This document shows, piece after piece, positions 19,068 to 28,130 of a stretch of 64,000 nt of DNA (its first letter is position 1; every line of letters begins with the position of its first letter). The stretch is from Bifidobacterium primatium (GTDB taxonomy: Bacteria; Actinomycetota; Actinomycetes; Actinomycetales; Bifidobacteriaceae). The translations under genes and the position numbers were made by a program. The notes under the pieces were generated by a model. The model was not told the origin of the DNA. It worked only from the letters and a program-made list of their open reading frames with translations, and made no database searches. The DNA lies in the NCBI RefSeq assembly GCF_002802875.1, contig NZ_PEBI01000004.1, positions 248,001-312,000 on the forward strand, written 5' to 3'.

Positions 19068-20630
19068 ATGTCGGGCAATAACACCATGAGCTACGACCTG
19101 CAGGGCAAGGTCCCCCTGCTCGCCAAATTCGGCTTCGCCATGATTCCGCTTTCCTGGGTCATGCAGACCATGGTCATCACATGGCAGATGTTCTACTTCA
19201 CCACGTTCGTCAAGATGTCGGTGATGCTAGTCACCCTCATGCTCACCGTCGGCAAGGTCGTCGGCGCCATCGCGACCCCGTTCTGGGGCTACCTCTCCGA
19301 CCGCCTCTACCGCACCGCCTTCGGCCGCAGGTTCGGCCGCCGCCGCGCCGTGCTGCTGCTCGCCACCCCGCTGAACTTCGTCTTCTACATGGGCCTGTGG
19401 GTCATGGGCCTGCCCACCTGGGCCTACTTCGCCGTGAACATCCTCTACTGGGCCTCCTGGGCCGGCATCACCACCGTGCAGTACGCGCTGCCGGCCGAGA
19501 TGACCGAAAACACCACCCAGCGCGCCCAGATCGTCGGCATCAACCAGATCGCCGGCGCCATCGGCGGCACCGCCCTGTCCATGCTCAACATCTGGCTGTT
19601 CACCGTCTGGGGCAAGGACGATTGGGACTCCTACTTCAAGATCGCCCTGCTGTGGGGCATCGTCGGCACCGTGGTGCTGTTCATCGGCTTCCTGACCGTG
19701 CAGGAGCGCCCGTACGACGAGTCCACCGACGTGGCCGAGGCCGATTCCGACAGCAAGGCCGCGGGCTTCCTCAGCGTGTTCTGGAACTTCATCTCCGCCA
19801 TGCGCGTCAAGTCCTACCGCGTCTACCTGGGCATGTACATCTGCGAGCAGACCTTCCGCGCCATCCGAGGCACCATCAACACCTACTTCGTGATGTTCGT
19901 GCTGCTGCTTGACCCGCAGACCGTCTCCCTCGGCACCGGCGTCGGCTTCATCTTCGGCATGGCGTTCGTGGCCATGTGGATCTGGCTGACCGCCAAGCTC
20001 GACGGCATGCGCACCTTCCGCCTCGGCGGCTACGCCTGCATCCTCGCCTTCGCCTGCATGCTGGGCCTCGGCATCTTCCACGCCAGCGTCTCCAGCGGCC
20101 TGCGCGCCACCCTGTTCGTCGTGTTCCTCATCCTCATGAACTTCGGCATCTCCGGCGTCGTGAACGCCACCCAGTTCGTGTTCACCCTGGTTCCGGACGT
20201 CGACGAGATCGTGACCTCCAAGCGCCGCGAAGGCCAGTACGCCGGCATCAACTCCACGCTTGACGTCATCTTCACCGCCGTCGAGACCCTGATCATCGGC
20301 ATGGTGCTGAGCTGGACCGGCTTCGTCGAGGGCGCCACCACGCAGCCCGCCGCCACGGTCGACTGGATCATGATTCTCTACACCGTCGTCCCGGTCGTGC
20401 TCGTCATCCTCGGCAACATCGTCTCCCGCCTGCTCAAGATGACCAGCGCCAACCACAAGAAGGTCCTCGCCGAGGTCACCCGTCTGCGCAACGGCGGCGA
20501 CATGAAGGACGTCGACGACGAGACCAAGGCCGTCATCGAGGAGCTCTCCGGCTTCAAGTACGAGCAGTGCTGGGGCCACAACAACGTGATCAACGCCGCC
20601 CACAAGGAAAAGGAGGGTGCCACTGCCTGA
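19068..20630 (+). CDS. GPH-family (MelB-like) sugar:cation symporter
   Basis: 520 residues with about twelve membrane helices. GKVVGAIATPFWGYLSDR and the basic loop TAFGRRFGRRRAVLLLATP are the hallmark loop of the glycoside-pentoside-hexuronide (GPH) branch of the major facilitator superfamily. The C-terminal cytoplasmic tail (about 445-520) is hydrophilic and ends FKYEQCWGHNN. It is divergent from the GH2 beta-galactosidase, so a galactoside is the probable substrate. The ATG follows GAAAGGACGACAATA. A strong terminator follows at 20663. Confidence 0.87.
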   Translation: MSGNNTMSYDLQGKVPLLAKFGFAMIPLSWVMQTMVITWQMFYFTTFVKMSVMLVTLMLTVGKVVGAIATPFWGYLSDRLYRTAFGRRFGRRRAVLLLATPLNFVFYMGLWVMGLPTWAYFAVNILYWASWAGITTVQYALPAEMTENTTQRAQIVGINQIAGAIGGTALSMLNIWLFTVWGKDDWDSYFKIALLWGIVGTVVLFIGFLTVQERPYDESTDVAEADSDSKAAGFLSVFWNFISAMRVKSYRVYLGMYICEQTFRAIRGTINTYFVMFVLLLDPQTVSLGTGVGFIFGMAFVAMWIWLTAKLDGMRTFRLGGYACILAFACMLGLGIFHASVSSGLRATLFVVFLILMNFGISGVVNATQFVFTLVPDVDEIVTSKRREGQYAGINSTLDVIFTAVETLIIGMVLSWTGFVEGATTQPAATVDWIMILYTVVPVVLVILGNIVSRLLKMTSANHKKVLAEVTRLRNGGDMKDVDDETKAVIEELSGFKYEQCWGHNNVINAAHKEKEGATA

Positions 20631-20662
20631 TCTGTAACTCCTGTTTTCGGTTTTCTTTCTCG

Positions 20663-20706
20663 AATCCCCTGCCGTAGGAACCCTTCCCCTACGGCAGGGG
20701 ATTTTT
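20663..20706 (+). terminator. Terminator of the GPH permease gene
   Basis: A perfect 16-bp stem AATCCCCTGCCGTAGG / CCTACGGCAGGGGATT with a 9-base loop, then TTTTT. Confidence 0.92.
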
Positions 20707-21292
20707 CGCGTCTGCCGGTCCGGCCGATGCCGACGAACGGCCGTCGGCATCGATGATCGGCTCCGCGGGAGGTCGGCGACCATGGCGAGGAACGCAACCA
20801 TCTCTCCATAAGAACGTTCCCGCCATCATCCGTGGCACGGAACCCGATAACATCCGTTTTTTACGCCGCCCGTCGCAGTCGACTGGCACGCAGACCGATT
20901 CTGACCGATTTCGATATTCCCCGTCAGGATTTCACGGCACGGAGTACCGAATCCGCCCCGATGACGATTCCCTGCCAGGCGACACCATGCGAACCAGCTC
21001 CGCATCATTGCAATTGCAACGATTGGGCTGCCTACCATCATTCAGGATGCGGCAGCGAATTCGATTTTCGACGTTTTCGGCGCCGCCTGCCAGGATCTCA
21101 TGGCACGGAATACGGAACCAATGGATTTTTGCATCGCCTGCCACATTGCATCGTCATGCAATCCAAAATCCTTCCATCCCGCCATTCCCTGCCGCAGCGC
21201 ATGGCACAGAACGATGACACCACCCCATATTTCGCTCCATGCCGTCGCATACAACCTCCATACGGGCCATGACGCCTCTTCGCCCTCCAACG
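20707..21292. repeat. Non-coding stretch with degenerate GGCACGGA repeats
   Basis: No convincing gene. The motif (T/C)GGCACGGA occurs at 20833 (TGGCACGGA), 20935 (CGGCACGGA) and 21101 (TGGCACGGA), with weaker forms at 20884 and 21202. Two copies share the longer context CAGGAT(T/C)TCA(C/T)GGCACGGA(G/A)TA (20925-20946 and 21091-21112). Open frames exist on both strands but lack SDs and contain the repeats. The same motif recurs at 52995-53139. Confidence 0.55.
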
Positions 21293-21553
21293 TCACTGGA
21301 TGAGCGAGCTGTTGGAGACCTCCTGCTCGATGCGGTCGTACGCCTGAGAGAGCAGCATGTTGCCGGGGACCGTGGTGAGCAGGAACGCCAGAGCCGCGGC
21401 GATGGCGGCGGCCAGCAGACCGGAAAGCAGGCGTACGACGATCTTGAAGACGACGTAGGCCACGATGGCGCCGACGACTACGGTGACCAACGTCCGTGCC
21501 GTGTCCGGCAGCTGGCCGTACCACAGGATGATGTCGTTGATGGACGATTGCAT
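21293..21553 (-). CDS. Small hydrophobic membrane protein
   Basis: 86 residues from an ATG with AAGGAGC eight bases upstream; the frame is open further upstream without an SD. Two hydrophobic helices (about 21-40, VTVVVGAIVAYVVFKIVV, and 43-62, LSGLLAAAIAAALAFLLT) are followed by a short polar tail with AYDRIEQEVSNSSLIQ. I do not recognise a family. It stands alone downstream of the esterase operon, beyond that operon's terminator. Confidence 0.7.
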   Translation of the reverse strand: MQSSINDIILWYGQLPDTARTLVTVVVGAIVAYVVFKIVVRLLSGLLAAAIAAALAFLLTTVPGNMLLSQAYDRIEQEVSNSSLIQ

Positions 21554-21629
21554 ATGCGCTCCTTGCGGGATTCCTCGATAGTTACCGACGCGATGATACG
21601 CACCGTTCCTGTGGAGCGCCTGAACGGCA

Positions 21630-21668
21630 TGAAAAATCCTCCCCGCAACCCAACGCGGGGAGGATTCA
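21630..21668 (-). terminator. Terminator of the minus-strand esterase/lyase operon
   Basis: The 12-bp stem AATCCTCCCCGC / GCGGGGAGGATT (21635-21646, 21655-21666) is followed on the minus strand by TTTTTC. It lies 160 bases past the stop of the esterase gene at 21828. Confidence 0.85.
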
Positions 21669-21827
21669 TATTGGCTTGGAATATCGAGAGGCAGGAAGGA
21701 TTGGCAACGGTTGTCAGCACAGCGATACTTCCAAACCAAATCTTTAAGGATTCGACGGTCTGGCAGACGGGTCGGAGGCCTCGTCCGGCCCATAGCCGTC
21801 GAATCACATGCGGGGCATGGCTGCGAC

Positions 21828-22649
21828 CTACTGCTGCTTGGGCAGGGCGCGCACCCATTCGGCGGCGAGATGCGGCCAGCATTCGGCGAGCGGCTGGTTG
21901 TAGGCGTCCTCGCCGACGGTGGTGGTCTCGTCGTTGGCCAGGGCCAGTCCGTGAGGACCGTACGGGAAGATGTGCATCTCGAAGTGCACGCCGGCGCGAC
22001 GCAGCGCGGCGGCGAACAGCAGGCTGTTCTCGACGGGCACGAGCTGGTCCTCGAACGTGTGCCACAGGAACGTGGGCACGGTGTCGGCGCTCACGCGCTT
22101 CTCCAGCGACAGCCGCTCGACGAGCTCGGGGTCGTCGGTGCCGACGAGGTTGTCGAACGAGCCGCGGTGGGCGAACTCGCCGGACGTGATCACCGGATAG
22201 CCGAGGATCATGCCGTTGGGCTTGAATCGGTTGGCCGGCATGCCGGTCTTGTCGACGAGCCACGATTCGTTCCACATGGTGCCGAGGCTGGCGCACAGAT
22301 GGCCGCCTGCGGAGAAGCCGCACAGGATGATGCGGTCGGGGTCGATGTTGAACTCCTCGGCGTGGAAGCGCAGATAGGCGACCGCGCTGACGAGCTCGAG
22401 CAGCGACTGCGGGAAACGCGCCGGCGCCACGCTGTAGTTGAGCACGCAGGCCTGGAAGCCTTCGGCCACCATGCGCAGGGCGATGGGCTCGGCCTCGCGC
22501 TCGGAGCAGAAGTGGTAGCCGCCGCCGGGCACCACAAGCACCACGGGACGCTTGCGCTTGGGGTCGATGGTCTCCCAGTTCTCGAGGAAGAACGTGCTGA
22601 GTGTGGCGGAGGAACCGGCCACGGATAGCGAGACTTTTTCATTGATCAT
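21828..22649 (-). CDS. Alpha/beta-hydrolase esterase (acetyl-esterase-like)
   Basis: 273 residues, cytoplasmic. VVLVVPGGGYHFCSEREAEP is an oxyanion-hole/lid pattern of acetyl- and xylan-esterase-like hydrolases. ILCGFSAGGHLCAS carries the nucleophile Ser, and HGLAL near the C-terminus carries the catalytic His. It probably removes acetyl or other acyl groups from imported oligosaccharides. It is the last of four minus-strand genes (27817 to 21828) with gaps of 32, 36 and 66 bases, so an operon with the PL26-like gene is likely. The terminator is at 21630. Confidence 0.82.
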   Translation of the reverse strand: MINEKVSLSVAGSSATLSTFFLENWETIDPKRKRPVVLVVPGGGYHFCSEREAEPIALRMVAEGFQACVLNYSVAPARFPQSLLELVSAVAYLRFHAEEFNIDPDRIILCGFSAGGHLCASLGTMWNESWLVDKTGMPANRFKPNGMILGYPVITSGEFAHRGSFDNLVGTDDPELVERLSLEKRVSADTVPTFLWHTFEDQLVPVENSLLFAAALRRAGVHFEMHIFPYGPHGLALANDETTTVGEDAYNQPLAECWPHLAAEWVRALPKQQ

Positions 22650-22715
22650 GATTGACGCCTGATTTCATATGGTTGACGGACGAATCAATATATGGGCCGA
22701 AATGGGCCGATGCGG

Positions 22716-23450
22716 TCACTCGCCGCCCAGCGCCGTCCTGAGCGCCTTGGTGATGACGGGTGCGTAGTACTTGTCGATGGCCGCGAAGTTCGGGTGGGTG
22801 CCGGAGGGATGCACGTCCGGGTCGGGGTAGGTGGCGGTCTCGGGGGTGCCGGGCAGGCCGTCGGTGCCGAGCATGTCGAAGGAGTACTTCACGCGCATCT
22901 CCTCGTCGCGGGCGTCGAGGTCGGTTTCGCCGAACACGTCGGCCACGGTGACGCCCCACTTCCTGCAGGCGGCGAGCTGCACCTGGCGCAGGTAGTTCTG
23001 CACGGCCCAGTCGCGGCCGATCTTGGCGACGGCGAGGTAGACGATCGGAGTGTCCGGCCAGTGGCGGCGGAACGCGAGGATGGTGGCCTCGAAGCAGCCG
23101 GCGTAGGTGGTGAGGTCCAGCTCGGCCGGATCCTTCGCCTCGCCCACGGCGCCCAGATAGGCGGGGATGGTTTCGGGCCAGGCGTCGTTGGCGCCGCCGT
23201 TGAAGATGATGACGTCGGGCTTGGGCTGGTCGATGCCGACGAATTCGGCCTGCTGGAGGATCTGCCCCTCAAGGCCGTTTTTGATGGTGCTGAAGCGGAT
23301 GGTGGCGCCGTTGCGTGCACGCTTGACGAGGGTCATGCCCTCGTTGTCGGCCACGACGTTCACGCAGGAACGCCTGGTGTAGTAGTGGCCGTCGATGATG
23401 CTGTCGCCGAACGCATACAGCACCTTGCCGTTGAGAATGGATTCGCTCAT
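22716..23450 (-). CDS. SGNH/GDSL-family hydrolase (esterase)
   Basis: 244 residues. Block I is YAFGDSIIDG with the nucleophile Ser near residue 16, block III is FNGGANDAWP, and block V is HPSGTHPNF with the catalytic His. There is no signal peptide, so it acts inside the cell. Carbohydrate esterase activity is likely from the neighbours (CE12-like esterase upstream, alpha/beta esterase downstream). The SD AAAGGAG precedes the ATG. Its own acyl-group specificity is unknown. Confidence 0.8.
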   Translation of the reverse strand: MSESILNGKVLYAFGDSIIDGHYYTRRSCVNVVADNEGMTLVKRARNGATIRFSTIKNGLEGQILQQAEFVGIDQPKPDVIIFNGGANDAWPETIPAYLGAVGEAKDPAELDLTTYAGCFEATILAFRRHWPDTPIVYLAVAKIGRDWAVQNYLRQVQLAACRKWGVTVADVFGETDLDARDEEMRVKYSFDMLGTDGLPGTPETATYPDPDVHPSGTHPNFAAIDKYYAPVITKALRTALGGE

Positions 23451-23486
23451 GGAAAAGCTCCTTTGCTTATGGCTTGCAGGCTCGGT

Positions 23487-25070
23487 TCAGTCTTCGATTA
23501 TGGCGCAGATGTCGTCGGAGGCGGGAATCGTGACCTTGATTTGCCTTGATTCGGCGGCCACGGCGTCACGCCATGCGGTGACCTTGTATACCACGTGGCG
23601 GCTCTGGCCGGGCAGCGGAAGGTCGTGGAACCCGGGCTTGACGATCACCTCGCGCGAGTAGAGGCGGCCTTCGGCGTTGGACTTCTCCACCACATAGTAG
23701 TTCGCGTGCGGGGATGCGTCCCAGGTGAGGTCGACCTCGGCGCCGATGAGTCCGGTGACGCCTGCGGCGGTGAGGTTCGCGACCGGTTCGGGCGCGCCCT
23801 CCTCCTCGTCGTGGAAGGTGAATTCCGGATACAGTCTCGCAAGCTGGCCGGCGACGAGGCGCGCATAGGCCTTGGCCCCGGTGAAGCCGATGTGCACGAT
23901 GTCCTGGATGCCGTCGAGGTGGCGCGGGTACTGCAGCGCGGAGGCGCGCAGGAAGACGGCGTCCACGTTCTCGGCCGGCAGGCTTGCGAGGTACTCCCCC
24001 GCCAGGCGTCGCAGATCGATGAGCGGCACGTCGTGTTCCGCGGCGTACCTGCGGGTGACCTCGGCGTACGGGTCGAGCGCCTCGCCCACTGCCACGCCGG
24101 CGCCCTGCGGATACTGCGGGATGGCGGTGACCAATACCGGACGCGCGCCGCGGTCGGCGACGCTGACCACGTAACGGTCGAGCCAGGAGGCGTATTCGTC
24201 GAGCGGGATGTAGCGCATCGGGCGGGTCTTCGACTCGTCGTTGATGCCGAACTGGATGAGCACCACGTCGTTCGGGGCGAGCGAGCCGAGCAGCTTGTGG
24301 AAGCGATGCTCGTTGAGGTAGCTGCGCAGGCCGCGGCCGCCGAGCGCCCGGTTGTGGATCGTGGGGCCGTCGCCGCGGAACACGCGGGCCTGCGGCACCG
24401 TGGAGGCGGCGTCGTGCTCGTACGTGCCGGCGTGGCCACGGTAGAGGAACCAGTAGAGGTATTCGCCCCAGCCGGCCTGCGGAGCCTCCTCGTCGAAGTA
24501 GGTCTGCACGGTGGAGTCGGCGGCGATGAAGATGTTCGGGCTGCTGGCGCGCCGTGCGGCGAGCTCCTCGTAGGAGAGCGAGGCAAGCGTGAGCGCACCC
24601 CGGCCGGTGGTCGCGTCGTCGTCGCCCTCGACGGGCACGAACGTCAGCTCGATGTCGCGCTTGGTGAGCTGCACGTCGAAGCCGATTTCGCGGCGCTGGC
24701 CGGGCAGCAGCGTGAACTGGGCGACGTCCTGGCCGTTGACGATGGCGCGGAAGGTGCGCCCGATCTCGTCGGAGCCGAGCACGTCGGCGACGAGATGGTA
24801 GCCCTTGGACGGCGCCGGCACGGTGACGGCGGTGCCGATGAAGTAGGAGGTGCGGGCGATGGTGTTGGGATCGCCGTTCAGCGCCTCGGATTCCTCGGAG
24901 AGACGACGCGTGGTGAATCGCAGTCCGTCGGGGCCGTAGGCGTCGGCGGGCACGTCGGCGACGGTCGCGACGCGGCGCTCGTAGGCGCCGTCGACCCAGC
25001 CGGCCGCCTCGTCCGGATAGTCGCGCACGAATGCATGCTCGTATGGTTCGGTGAAGGTGATGGTGGTCAT
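23487..25070 (-). CDS. CE12-type rhamnogalacturonan acetylesterase with accessory beta domains
   Basis: 527 residues. An N-terminal beta-sandwich (about 1-170) precedes the SGNH domain: Ser186 in IAADSTVQTY, NRALGGRGLRSY (block II), QFGINDE (block III) and Asp390/His393 in QDIVHIGFTG. A fibronectin-III-like C-terminal domain (about 435-515) follows. ADSTV and the Asp-x-x-His block fit the rhamnogalacturonan acetylesterase family (CE12, RhgT/YesT-like), which removes acetyl from galacturonate in RG-I. AAGGAAG lies ahead of ATG 25070. The reading frame stays open into the upstream lyase gene, but this start is clear. There is no signal peptide. Confidence 0.83.
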   Translation of the reverse strand: MTTITFTEPYEHAFVRDYPDEAAGWVDGAYERRVATVADVPADAYGPDGLRFTTRRLSEESEALNGDPNTIARTSYFIGTAVTVPAPSKGYHLVADVLGSDEIGRTFRAIVNGQDVAQFTLLPGQRREIGFDVQLTKRDIELTFVPVEGDDDATTGRGALTLASLSYEELAARRASSPNIFIAADSTVQTYFDEEAPQAGWGEYLYWFLYRGHAGTYEHDAASTVPQARVFRGDGPTIHNRALGGRGLRSYLNEHRFHKLLGSLAPNDVVLIQFGINDESKTRPMRYIPLDEYASWLDRYVVSVADRGARPVLVTAIPQYPQGAGVAVGEALDPYAEVTRRYAAEHDVPLIDLRRLAGEYLASLPAENVDAVFLRASALQYPRHLDGIQDIVHIGFTGAKAYARLVAGQLARLYPEFTFHDEEEGAPEPVANLTAAGVTGLIGAEVDLTWDASPHANYYVVEKSNAEGRLYSREVIVKPGFHDLPLPGQSRHVVYKVTAWRDAVAAESRQIKVTIPASDDICAIIED

Positions 25071-25102
25071 TGAAGCTTCCTTACAATCCGTCGGGAGGGA
25101 AA

Positions 25103-27817
25103 TCACGACTTGCGCTGGGTGTCGTAGCCGAGGCCTTCGGTGAGCTCGTCGGCTTCGGCGAGGGTCTTCGGGGCGTCGTCGCGGATGAAGTCGAGCGTGA
25201 CGATGGCGTTGAGGCACCACTGGGCCACGAAGTTGGTCTTGACCCACGGGTTCTCCCACGGGATCTCCTCGAGTTCGGCGTGGTTGCCGACGTCGTGCAG
25301 GGTCACGGTGTCGAATCCGGTGTGGTCGGCGGAGTCCATGAGCGCGTGGATGAGGTACTTCCACACCTTGCGCGCGATGTCCTTGTCGCCGTAGTATTCG
25401 GCGGCGTATGCGCCGATGGCGGAGGCGAAGAACGGGAACGGGTAGGCGCGGTCGGCCAGCGCGCCGTTCGACTCCTTGACGACCTGCTCGTGGGGCAGGA
25501 AGTAGAAGCGTCCGAAGTCGGCGACCATCTTCGGCCAGTCGGGGTCGTCGACGAGGTCCTTCATCTCGATCCACACCTCGGGGGCGCCCTGGCAGATGGC
25601 GAGGTGCACGCCGCCGGTGGATTCGTTGTTGATGAACCGCAGGTGGCAGGTGGCGGGGTCGAATTCCATGTCGACGCCGGAGTTGAGCTGCAGGTCCATG
25701 GCCTTGATGTCGTCGATGCCGGTCTGGATCTTGTTCAGGAACTTCGGCGAGTTGGTGCGTTCGAGCTGGGTCATCCAGTCGGAGCACAGGCTCGACCAGT
25801 CGGGGCCGGAGCGGGCGTGCGCCGGGTAGACCATGGAGTCCTTGTCGTACCAGTCGCCGAGCGGGTCCTTCTCGAAGAACGTCTGCTCCACGTCGCCGAG
25901 CTCGTCGAAGAGGTCCTCGAAACGGCGGTCGCCGGTGAGGAAGTAGTAGACGCGGTGGTGGCCGGCCATGGAGATGCGGGCCTCCTTGCAGGGGCAGCCC
26001 CAGTGGCGCACGTTGTGGCGCGAGCCGAGTCCCTTGTAGCGGCCGAGGTGGTAGACGTCCACTTCCGAGACGTGGCGGCACAGCTTGCTCGCCATGTCGA
26101 AGATGTCCTCGCGGCCGGAGCGCAGGAACGCGTACCACATCCAGTAGGTGGGCACGAGCTCGGCGTTGTCCCAGGCGAAGCCGCCCATGTCGTAGCGCCA
26201 CTGGTGGCGGGCGGAGTCGTAGGAGTGCATGATGTCGCCGTAGTCGAACATGCCGTACCAGTTGCGCAGGTCGATCTCCTTCTCGTAGAAGGCGATGGCG
26301 CGGTCGAGCTGGTCCTCGATCCAGTTCTCCATCTCGGTGCCGCGCTCGGGCAGCGACCAGCGGCCGAAGGCGCCCATGTCGTGGTAGAACCCGGGGTCGG
26401 CGAGGTACTGTTCGGGCTTGTCGACGGCGGTGGAGAACGCGAGCAGCGTTTCGTCGTCGGGGATGGGCGTGGGACCGGCGGCGACGGAGAACTCGTTGGT
26501 GCAGGCGATGCCGACGGGGTCGGCGCCCTTGTAGTCGTAGCCCTCGTAGTAGGCCCACTGGTAGCCGTCCTGCGCGTAGTGGCGGAAGTCCATGGCCTGC
26601 GCGTCGGGGCTCCACAGCCATACGGTGGCGGTGGCGGTGTCCGTCGTCAGTCCGGTGAAGGTGTAGCCGGTGGGGTACTTCTGCCAGAAGTCCTTGACGG
26701 CGAACATCACGGAGCCGGCCTCGGAGCCGAAGGAAGCGCCGCCGCGCGTGCGCCTGCCGTGCAGCGTGGTCAGGCGGCACACCTGCTCGTCGGCGGTCTT
26801 CTTGGTGATGGCGAAGTGGCTCGGGGAATCCTGCACCATGTGGTATTCGTCCCACCACGGCATGTCCTTGAGCACCGTCTCGACCTTCTCGTTGTCGGAA
26901 TCGGAGTTGGCGGTCTGGTTGAGCACGCCGGAGGCGTCGATGGTCTCGCCGGTCTCGTCGCTGGGGTGGATGAGCCTGCCGGCCTGCTGGTCCTCGTACA
27001 GGTGGCTGGGGATGACGGGCTTCCAGGTGAGCAGCTGGGCGAGGCATTCGTGGATGGTGCCGTGGTCTCCTTCGAACCGCACGTGGCGGTTGTAGGGCTT
27101 GCCGGCCATCGGGGACTCGAACCGCACGCCGAGGCCCTTGAGGAAGTCGTGGTTCTCGTCGCCGTCGTAGATGAACGTGTGCTGGAAGTCGAGACGGTCG
27201 GCGTCGTGGCCGATGGTCATGCGGATGATGAACGGCAGTCGTTCGGTGCCGTCGGCGGCCACGTGGGTGCCGGTGAACCTGACGACGGTGACGAGCGGGC
27301 CGCGCTCCTCGAGTTCGACGTCGTCGATGCGGCCGGTGTACGAGGTGCGGCGCACGACGTCGCCCTCATGTTCGCCGGCGTTCGGGTCCTCGAGGTCGAG
27401 CACCTCGACGGCGTCGGAGACGATGCGGCGGCCGTCGAAGTCGAAGGATTCCACGAGACGGTTGGCGCCGCGGCGGATGACGACCCTGGACCTGCCGCCG
27501 GTCACGGTGATGGTCGTGCCGTCGTCCTCGACGGTCTGGGATTCGGCGGCGGCGACGGGGTTGGCGCCGTCGGTCATGGTCACGTCGATCTCGTCGCCGA
27601 GCCTGGCGGCGTCGGCGGTGTGGGCCATCCACTTGACCGTGCCGTCGGGCCAGTAGGCGGTGATGCGCGACTGCGCCGGCACCTCGGCGCCGTCGGCCGT
27701 CGTGATTTTGAAGGAATTGGCGCGGGCGGCGTCGGCGGAACATTCGCCGCGCTTCCACATGCTGCCGAAGGTGACGTATCCGCCACTGCCGTTCTTTCGC
27801 ATCGCATGAAGTTTCAT
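25103..27817 (-). CDS. PL26/YetA-like exo-rhamnogalacturonan lyase family protein
   Basis: 904 residues, no signal peptide. The N-terminal pattern VTFGSMWKRGE...ADGAEVPAQSRITAYWPDGTVKWMAH matches what I know of the PcRGLX N-terminal domain of exo-rhamnogalacturonan lyases. The central (alpha/alpha) region has YWMWYAFLRSGREDIFDMA and WGCPCKEARISMAGHHRVYYF. Fungal PL26 members release unsaturated GalA-rhamnose from RG-I; B. subtilis YetA belongs to an RG operon. It heads the operon with three esterase genes and starts after AAGGAGATG. The family call is by remembered similarity, so the lyase reaction itself is not proven. Confidence 0.75.
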   Translation of the reverse strand: MKLHAMRKNGSGGYVTFGSMWKRGECSADAARANSFKITTADGAEVPAQSRITAYWPDGTVKWMAHTADAARLGDEIDVTMTDGANPVAAAESQTVEDDGTTITVTGGRSRVVIRRGANRLVESFDFDGRRIVSDAVEVLDLEDPNAGEHEGDVVRRTSYTGRIDDVELEERGPLVTVVRFTGTHVAADGTERLPFIIRMTIGHDADRLDFQHTFIYDGDENHDFLKGLGVRFESPMAGKPYNRHVRFEGDHGTIHECLAQLLTWKPVIPSHLYEDQQAGRLIHPSDETGETIDASGVLNQTANSDSDNEKVETVLKDMPWWDEYHMVQDSPSHFAITKKTADEQVCRLTTLHGRRTRGGASFGSEAGSVMFAVKDFWQKYPTGYTFTGLTTDTATATVWLWSPDAQAMDFRHYAQDGYQWAYYEGYDYKGADPVGIACTNEFSVAAGPTPIPDDETLLAFSTAVDKPEQYLADPGFYHDMGAFGRWSLPERGTEMENWIEDQLDRAIAFYEKEIDLRNWYGMFDYGDIMHSYDSARHQWRYDMGGFAWDNAELVPTYWMWYAFLRSGREDIFDMASKLCRHVSEVDVYHLGRYKGLGSRHNVRHWGCPCKEARISMAGHHRVYYFLTGDRRFEDLFDELGDVEQTFFEKDPLGDWYDKDSMVYPAHARSGPDWSSLCSDWMTQLERTNSPKFLNKIQTGIDDIKAMDLQLNSGVDMEFDPATCHLRFINNESTGGVHLAICQGAPEVWIEMKDLVDDPDWPKMVADFGRFYFLPHEQVVKESNGALADRAYPFPFFASAIGAYAAEYYGDKDIARKVWKYLIHALMDSADHTGFDTVTLHDVGNHAELEEIPWENPWVKTNFVAQWCLNAIVTLDFIRDDAPKTLAEADELTEGLGYDTQRKS

Positions 27818-28130
27818 CTGCGTTCATCTCCTTACGACCGCCCCATCGTCCTACGCCGTTGTGGTGGGAACGGTTGTCGCTGTGCAACATCGTCGTTTGT
27901 CGGGCGGTCCGCCGCATTCGCGGCGGGCTGCCTCTTGCTGAACAATCTATCAGCGTTGCCATCGTTTTACAGGTCAAAAAATATCAAATCGTGATAGATA
28001 GATATCTTTTTTTGATTCTGTAATTTTATCGATAACATTAATGATAGCAAAGGGTTTACCCATGATGAATACGCATATCTCCCTATCGATATCACCACAA
28101 GGTCATATCGATGCATCCGGCGGCCGGCGC
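27818..28130. promoter_or_regulatory. Promoter/operator region of the PL26-esterase operon
   Basis: 313 gene-free bases. 27950-28060 is strikingly AT-rich compared with its surroundings. It contains the palindrome TTATCGATAA at 28026-28035, sharing the ATCGAT core found at 18823, 18892, 31331, 35300 and 38788. This is probably a LacI-type operator serving the lyase operon on the minus strand. Confidence 0.6.

Noticed and set aside
20753-21217. Open frames (up to 154 residues) in the gap after the GPH permease
   Set aside because: No SD, composition driven by the GGCACGGA repeats, and competing frames on both strands.
25071-27047. A reading frame continuing from the CE12 esterase gene upstream into the lyase gene (1186 residues in all)
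   Set aside because: The upstream part is Arg/Pro/His-rich shadow coding opposite the clear frame of the lyase. The esterase has its own SD and start at 25070.
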